Source of the DNA: Bacillus norwichensis
GTDB taxonomy: Bacteria > Bacillota > Bacilli > Bacillales > Bacillaceae_C
Length of the DNA: 36,137 nucleotides
NCBI RefSeq assembly: GCF_014836955.1
Contig: NZ_JACSPV010000043.1
Coordinates: 1-36,137 of the forward strand
Direction: 5' to 3'
Notes under the pieces: generated by a model
Databases searched by the model: none
What the model was told of the DNA's origin: nothing
What the model saw: the letters and a program-made list of their open reading frames with translations, nothing else
Program-made: the position numbers and the translations under genes
Shown: positions 32,064 to 36,137 of the stretch, one piece after another
Layout of the letters: the number at the start of each line of letters is the position of its first letter
Numbering within the stretch: position 1 is the stretch's first letter

Positions 32064-32113
32064 GTGATTTGAACAAAAAACAAGTCACTTGTATAAATTC
32101 TGCATCAATAGAG

Positions 32114-32153
32114 AAAGAACTCCCTGTGAGAAAATCCAAGGAGTTCTTTTTTG
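32114..32153 (+). terminator. Terminator after the zinc-ribbon gene
   Basis: AAAGAACTCC / GGAGTTCTTT with a 16-base loop, followed by TTTTG. Confidence 0.8.
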
Positions 32154-32373
32154 ATGAGGTCGTTTTATTTGTCGCAAAGCTGCTAGGAACTGTCCATCGT
32201 TTAATATTCTGGGTTCAAAATACGAAATGTTAATAAAATCGAGACTACTGTCAATCCACCTAGTCCATGTCGAGAATCAGGCCAGTCCATATCCAATTAG
32301 AGATGCAACGTATAAGCAGTCTCACGCCATGGGCAAAGTGTTTATACGCCAACAAACAAATGTCTGCGATTTT

Positions 32374-33840
32374 CTATTTACCTTTCTTCTTGGACAACAT
32401 TTTAACTGCTTCTTTAACTTGCGGATCGTTTTCCACCAGATGCTCGCGGATTTTATTCATAAGCGCGATCGTTGTATCGCCTGACAATTCACCGGTTGTT
32501 TTAAGCTTTTCATCTTGTTGGAACTCCATCACTGCTTGTTTAGTGTCTTCGTCATAGTAGGAGTCCACCTTGCCCGGGTCATACCCTAGTTCTTTTAATA
32601 TTTGCTCGGCTGTTTTCACTTCAGATGATGCTGAATCAACCTTTAATTTATGATCCGGATCGATGTAAGACAGTGAAGCATATTTAGGCATGGCTACCCT
32701 TTTATCCGGCTGGATTCCTTTTTCATTAATCCAATTGCCTTCAGGAGTCAGCCATTTAGCCATAGTATATTTGATATTGGAACCATCTTGGAATTCGTCG
32801 GTTGTTTGTACAGTGCCTTTACCGAAAGTTTTTTCTCCGACAAGTGGAATACCCGCAGATTCGCTCACAGCAGCAGCGAGAATTTCAGAGGCGCTGGCAC
32901 TGCCCTCGTCGACCAGTACAACTGTCGGAACGGTAATTTTTTTACCATCTTTTGCAACGTATTCTTCCACTTTTCCGTTCCTATAGGCTACCTGAAATAA
33001 CTTTCCTCCTTTTGGAACAAACAGATTGGAAATGTTGATTGCCTGATCCAGCAATCCTCCTGGATTTTTACGCAAATCAAGAACCAAGGATTTCATTCCC
33101 TTGTCTTCCATTTCTTTTAAGGCTTCGTTCAAATCTTTATCTGTGTGGCTGGAAAAACTCGTAATTTGAATTTTGGCTACTCCGTTATCCAACATTTCAG
33201 GATAAACAGTATTAATCGGAATTTCGTCACGTGTAATTGTAACCTTTTCTGGTTCTTCGCCTTCTTTGCGTTCAATCGTCAGAGTCACTTTCGTGCCTTT
33301 TTCACCTCTGATCAGCAGAACCGCTTCGTTGGCGCTCATGCCTGTGACACTTTTCCCATCCACTTCAGTCACTTTATCATTTGGTTTGATTCCTGCTTTT
33401 TCCGCTGGAGACCCTTTAATGGGGGAAACAACGACGATGGTACCATTTTTCTCCTGAATCTCAGCACCAATTCCTTCAAATGACGATGTGATGCTTTCTT
33501 CAAAAACCTTACTTTCTTCTTTCGTCATATAATCGGAATATGGATCATCCAGCGCTTTCACCATTCCATCAATTGCACCATCAATCAGTTTGTCTTCCTT
33601 TACATCCTGGAAGTAGCTTTTCTTTAATTTATCGTACGTGTCGTATAATTTATTAAACTCGGATCTTTCCTGCATACCAACATTTACTGCTTTTTCATCG
33701 CCAAATGAGAGAGCTAATATGGTTACACCCGCTGTTAAAAATACGACAAGAAAAATTAACATGACAAACCTGAATTTTTTCATCTTGATAAATCCGGCAT
33801 GTTGCGGAATATCTTCTCTATTATTTTGATCTTCTTCCAT
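32374..33840 (-). CDS. S41 carboxyl-terminal processing protease, CtpA/CtpB type
   Basis: 488 residues. N-terminal membrane anchor at about 24-46 (FVMLIFLVVFLTAGVTILAL), PDZ domain at about 115-195, then the S41 catalytic core: KIQITSFSSHT, LDLRKNPGG, the catalytic serine in DEGSASASEILAAA (Ser316) and the lysine Lys341 in GEKTFGKGTVQ. A peptidoglycan-binding-like domain at about 410-475 (ILKELGYDPGKVDSYYDEDTKQAVMEFQ) completes the CtpB layout. Such proteases act outside the membrane; in Bacillus subtilis CtpB cuts SpoIVFA during sporulation. The ATG at 33840 has GGTG six bases upstream; GTG/ATG starts at 33861/33858 are alternatives. Single gene. Confidence 0.92.
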   Translation of the reverse strand: MEEDQNNREDIPQHAGFIKMKKFRFVMLIFLVVFLTAGVTILALSFGDEKAVNVGMQERSEFNKLYDTYDKLKKSYFQDVKEDKLIDGAIDGMVKALDDPYSDYMTKEESKVFEESITSSFEGIGAEIQEKNGTIVVVSPIKGSPAEKAGIKPNDKVTEVDGKSVTGMSANEAVLLIRGEKGTKVTLTIERKEGEEPEKVTITRDEIPINTVYPEMLDNGVAKIQITSFSSHTDKDLNEALKEMEDKGMKSLVLDLRKNPGGLLDQAINISNLFVPKGGKLFQVAYRNGKVEEYVAKDGKKITVPTVVLVDEGSASASEILAAAVSESAGIPLVGEKTFGKGTVQTTDEFQDGSNIKYTMAKWLTPEGNWINEKGIQPDKRVAMPKYASLSYIDPDHKLKVDSASSEVKTAEQILKELGYDPGKVDSYYDEDTKQAVMEFQQDEKLKTTGELSGDTTIALMNKIREHLVENDPQVKEAVKMLSKKKGK

Positions 33841-34056
33841 CCATTTCACCACTTTCATCACTTCAGCTCATCTTTACTTATTCAATCATTTGTAAGTTTA
33901 TCCAACCCCTTTATTCTACCAGTTTTACATAGCGAGTAAAAGCATAATGGAGTGTGAGAGTCTCTAAAATATCCAAGACGATTACAAATCGTCAAATCAG
34001 TAGCCACGAATCTCTCAAGCCTTTTTTCCATCATTTCCGCAGCTAATTGAATGGTT

Positions 34057-34090
34057 TAAAAAAACTTTGCCATCTTTCAGGCAAAGTTTT
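34057..34090 (-). terminator. Terminator overlapping the stop of the VanY-type gene
   Basis: AAAACTTTGCC / GGCAAAGTTTT around ATCTTTCA; on the minus strand TTTTTTTAAACC follows. The stem includes the stop codon at 34089. Confidence 0.85.
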
Positions 34091-34904
34091 AGATTTTTGA
34101 TACACGCTCAAAATACTCTTCCAACGTCCAATTGCGTTCATAAATGATCTTCGATGCTTTTACCCCTACATATCTGAAATGCCATGGTTCATACTGATAT
34201 CCCGTTATATCTTCCTTCCCTTTCGGATATCGTAAGATAAACCCATAGTGATGGGCATTTTCCCTTAACCACTTACCTTCAGGCTTTTGTTCCAGCTCTT
34301 CAACCAAATAGTATTGAACAGACTCACTCGTAATATCCATAGCCAGCCCTGTTTGATGTTCACTGCTTCCAGGAATAGCAACTGCCTGAGTTGCCTTTTT
34401 CTCCCCGGACCTTGCAGTTTCGACCTGAAAAACCTCTTTTTGGCGGTCAAAGGAACGATATCCAGATGAAGCATAAAGTTCTATGCCATCTTTCTTGGCA
34501 GCTTCAAACATTTTTTCCAATGCCTTCGCGGCATTTTTTCTTAGATAGCTCTTTTCAATATCCTGATTCCCAAAGGAAAAAGCTACCTTCGGCCGAATTA
34601 AATCCTCAGGAGCATAATCACTCGGCAACGCATAGGTTTTATTGACCAAGGCCAGAATATTACTAGCATTCACAATTTCTTTCCTGCCGTCTACCTCTAC
34701 GATTTCATTGAAATAGGCGGCTTCTAGGGCTAATTCAGGATCCACTTTTTTAATGGCATCATTAGTGTGCTGATTTTCTTCCGTTTGATTCTTTTCAGAA
34801 ATGTTGTCCGGCTTTTGTTGCTCCTTGCTCTCGTCCCAAAATTGATTCCACTGGCAACCGGCAAGCAAGAGTACGATCATGGTGATATTTGCTATTTTTT
34901 TCAT
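34089..34904 (-). CDS. VanY/DacB-like D-alanyl-D-alanine carboxypeptidase lipoprotein
   Basis: 271 residues. Lipoprotein signal with lipobox LLAGC (Cys17). After a polar linker the M15B peptidase domain spans about 85-271: ASSGYRSFDRQKEVF, the zinc motif SSEHQTGLAMD (His183, Asp190) and YEPWHFRYVG (catalytic Glu239, zinc His242). It removes terminal D-Ala from peptidoglycan stem peptides, outside the cell and tethered to the membrane. Length and lipobox fit the chromosomal YodJ-like enzymes rather than vancomycin-resistance VanY; no van genes are near. Single gene. Confidence 0.92.
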   Translation of the reverse strand: MKKIANITMIVLLLAGCQWNQFWDESKEQQKPDNISEKNQTEENQHTNDAIKKVDPELALEAAYFNEIVEVDGRKEIVNASNILALVNKTYALPSDYAPEDLIRPKVAFSFGNQDIEKSYLRKNAAKALEKMFEAAKKDGIELYASSGYRSFDRQKEVFQVETARSGEKKATQAVAIPGSSEHQTGLAMDITSESVQYYLVEELEQKPEGKWLRENAHHYGFILRYPKGKEDITGYQYEPWHFRYVGVKASKIIYERNWTLEEYFERVSKI

Positions 34905-35122
34905 AAAAAATTCTCACGACTCCAATTCACTGTCAAAAAAATTTCCTCCGGACTTAATTACAGATTCAGCTGATTTTACAATCTTAATTATTACCTATTA
35001 TGTCTATCACTGTCAAAAACAATCTTTTAAATAAGTGTTATTCAGTAATCGAATTGCTGTTTACTCACTGACAGACACCACGTAAAATCACATATTAAAA
35101 TGTACTTCCTCAATCATGTAAT

Positions 35123-36049
35123 TTACATAACAGGGCGATTCCAACGCAGCTCATACCTTAATAGCTCTTTTCCTGTCTCCTTATCCATTAAAACGAACTC
35201 ATCTCCTGCCTGAATCGCTAAGTAGTGCTTTAAAACTCTTACTCCTGGATTTTGTTGTTCAGAATTAACTCTGCCTATGTTTTCTTCCCAAATAATGCGA
35301 TGTAGTTCCATATCATAAAATAATAAAATTTGCTCTGCATTTGGCTGTTTTGTTTTTCGATAAGAAACAATGGCTGTTTTGTGCTTTAGGTTAACATCTA
35401 AAACCTTTGGATCTAAATTTGCAAATGGTTGAATGGAATGTTCATTTAATACATCATTCATATATTCCGAAATCTCTTTATAGTCTTCATGGTCTAGAGG
35501 CTGATCATGTGATGCATAATAATGAGGTATCGCGCTCTCTACAAAGAAAAAAGTAGAAAGATATCCTTCTGCTTCGATATTTTCTCTTAACTTTTTTCCA
35601 TCATATTGATAATATTTCCCGTCAATTCCCTCGAAATACAACTTATCTTGCAAAATAGCTAGTCTGTGTGCCGAATTACTTAAAATATCTATTAAATGTT
35701 TATGTTTCTTTGTAAACACTTCTTTAGATAGCTTTTCTTTTCCGGTCTGAATGTCTATAAGCGATAGTTTTCCGGTTTCACCATCATTATGATGAACTAG
35801 AAGCCCCCCCATAAAAGTGCCGATAAGTGTCTCTCTATTTGCCAATGCTTTGGTCCATTGTTTATCGCCCGTATTTAGATTAATTGCCACCATTTGATAA
35901 TGAGGAATAATCTGGGTGATGCCGTGAGCCGTACCATTATTTTCAGATCCTTTAATCATTTGAACGGTAATTTTCTCTGATTGATCTGTATAAACAGAGG
36001 ACACAGAGTTAATTGGAAAACTCCGGCCAGCTAAACCAAAAGCAATCAT
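35123..36049 (-). CDS. Beta-propeller (PQQ-like/PA2928-type) protein, probably 5'-truncated
   Basis: 308 residues with repeated propeller strands: MVAINLNTGDKQWTKAL, KLSLIDIQTGKEKLSKEVF, ILLFYDMELHRIIWEENI, FVLMDKETGKELLRYEL. The INLNTGDKxW / DxETGKEL pattern is that of PQQ-type and PA2928-family propellers, which normally carry an N-terminal membrane anchor or signal peptide. Here the ATG at 36049 has no ribosome binding site and only a short hydrophobic remnant (MIAFGLAGRSF). Directly upstream a different frame ends at 36065. The 5' part has therefore probably been lost by an insertion or deletion. Confidence 0.6.
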   Translation of the reverse strand: MIAFGLAGRSFPINSVSSVYTDQSEKITVQMIKGSENNGTAHGITQIIPHYQMVAINLNTGDKQWTKALANRETLIGTFMGGLLVHHNDGETGKLSLIDIQTGKEKLSKEVFTKKHKHLIDILSNSAHRLAILQDKLYFEGIDGKYYQYDGKKLRENIEAEGYLSTFFFVESAIPHYYASHDQPLDHEDYKEISEYMNDVLNEHSIQPFANLDPKVLDVNLKHKTAIVSYRKTKQPNAEQILLFYDMELHRIIWEENIGRVNSEQQNPGVRVLKHYLAIQAGDEFVLMDKETGKELLRYELRWNRPVM

Positions 36050-36064
36050 TATAATATTACTTAC

Positions 36065-36137
36065 TCAACTTTCGCAGAGAGAAATTGGCAAATAAGCCTT
36101 GATGTAGTTGGGAAGGCCAGAGAACCACTGCTCAAGT
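36065..36137 (-). other. Possible C-terminal end of a foreign ORF
   Basis: Minus-strand frame entering from the right edge reads LEQWFSGLPNYIKAYLPISL, then CES and a stop at 36065-36067. The style is that of transposase tails, but 23 residues are too few for identification. If it is an IS end it would explain the lost 5' part of the propeller gene. Confidence 0.3.

Overview
The window looks like a chromosomal segment of an endospore-forming, low-GC Gram-positive bacterium of the Bacillaceae. Evidence: strong AGGAGG-type ribosome binding sites, frequent TTG/GTG starts, many T-tailed hairpin terminators, a CotJC (spore coat manganese-catalase) remnant, a CtpB-type S41 protease, a YkwD-type CAP protein and a DUF2639 small protein. 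No ribosomal RNA, replication origin or CRISPR array was seen. The species cannot be fixed from the sequence alone.

Layout. 1-2708: the N-terminal part of a large secreted surface protein with an Asp-Ala dipeptide repeat that runs off the left edge, and a response regulator with a BTAD-type output region. 2709-9000: an AT-rich accessory stretch with a few intact genes (small membrane protein, DUF1295/ICMT-like methyltransferase with its MerR regulator, GNAT acetyltransferase) among remnants: a histidine kinase tail, a large serine recombinase tail abutting an internal piece of cotJC, two copies of an unknown C-terminal fragment, a tRNA-like element and a dispersed hairpin repeat. 8954-14976: a glycine-zipper protein and a small coiled-coil protein, divergent from a giant 1528-residue P-type ATPase followed by small partner genes. 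14983-16203: an MFS transporter.

16925-28590 is the most interesting block. It carries YggS-type PLP-binding protein, an orphan tRNA-Cys(GCA), SerC, a divergent LysR regulator, alanine racemase, a CPxC thioredoxin-like protein, a MOSC protein, GlyA, a class III aminotransferase and a cupin, with degraded sufS-like and thiD/pdxK-like pieces. I find five copies of one dyad, AATGATAG-N7-CTATCATT or close variants. They lie before tRNA-Cys/yggS, between serC and lysR, before glyA, before the aminotransferase and before the cupin. In each case a sigma-A-like promoter can be drawn so that the dyad centre falls about 62-65 bases upstream of the expected start, the classical LysR-family position. This defines a candidate local regulon of PLP enzymes plus a tRNA-Cys, possibly a serine/glycine/cysteine response or a backup set against PLP-enzyme poisoning. 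The purpose is inference.

28591-30187: a second, better preserved tRNA-like element followed by two hairpins, in the apparent 5' leader of a GNAT acetyltransferase. 30302-36049: housekeeping/envelope genes: DUF2639 protein, CAP-domain protein, zinc-ribbon protein, CtpB-like protease, a VanY-type carboxypeptidase lipoprotein and a beta-propeller protein that seems to have lost its 5' end.
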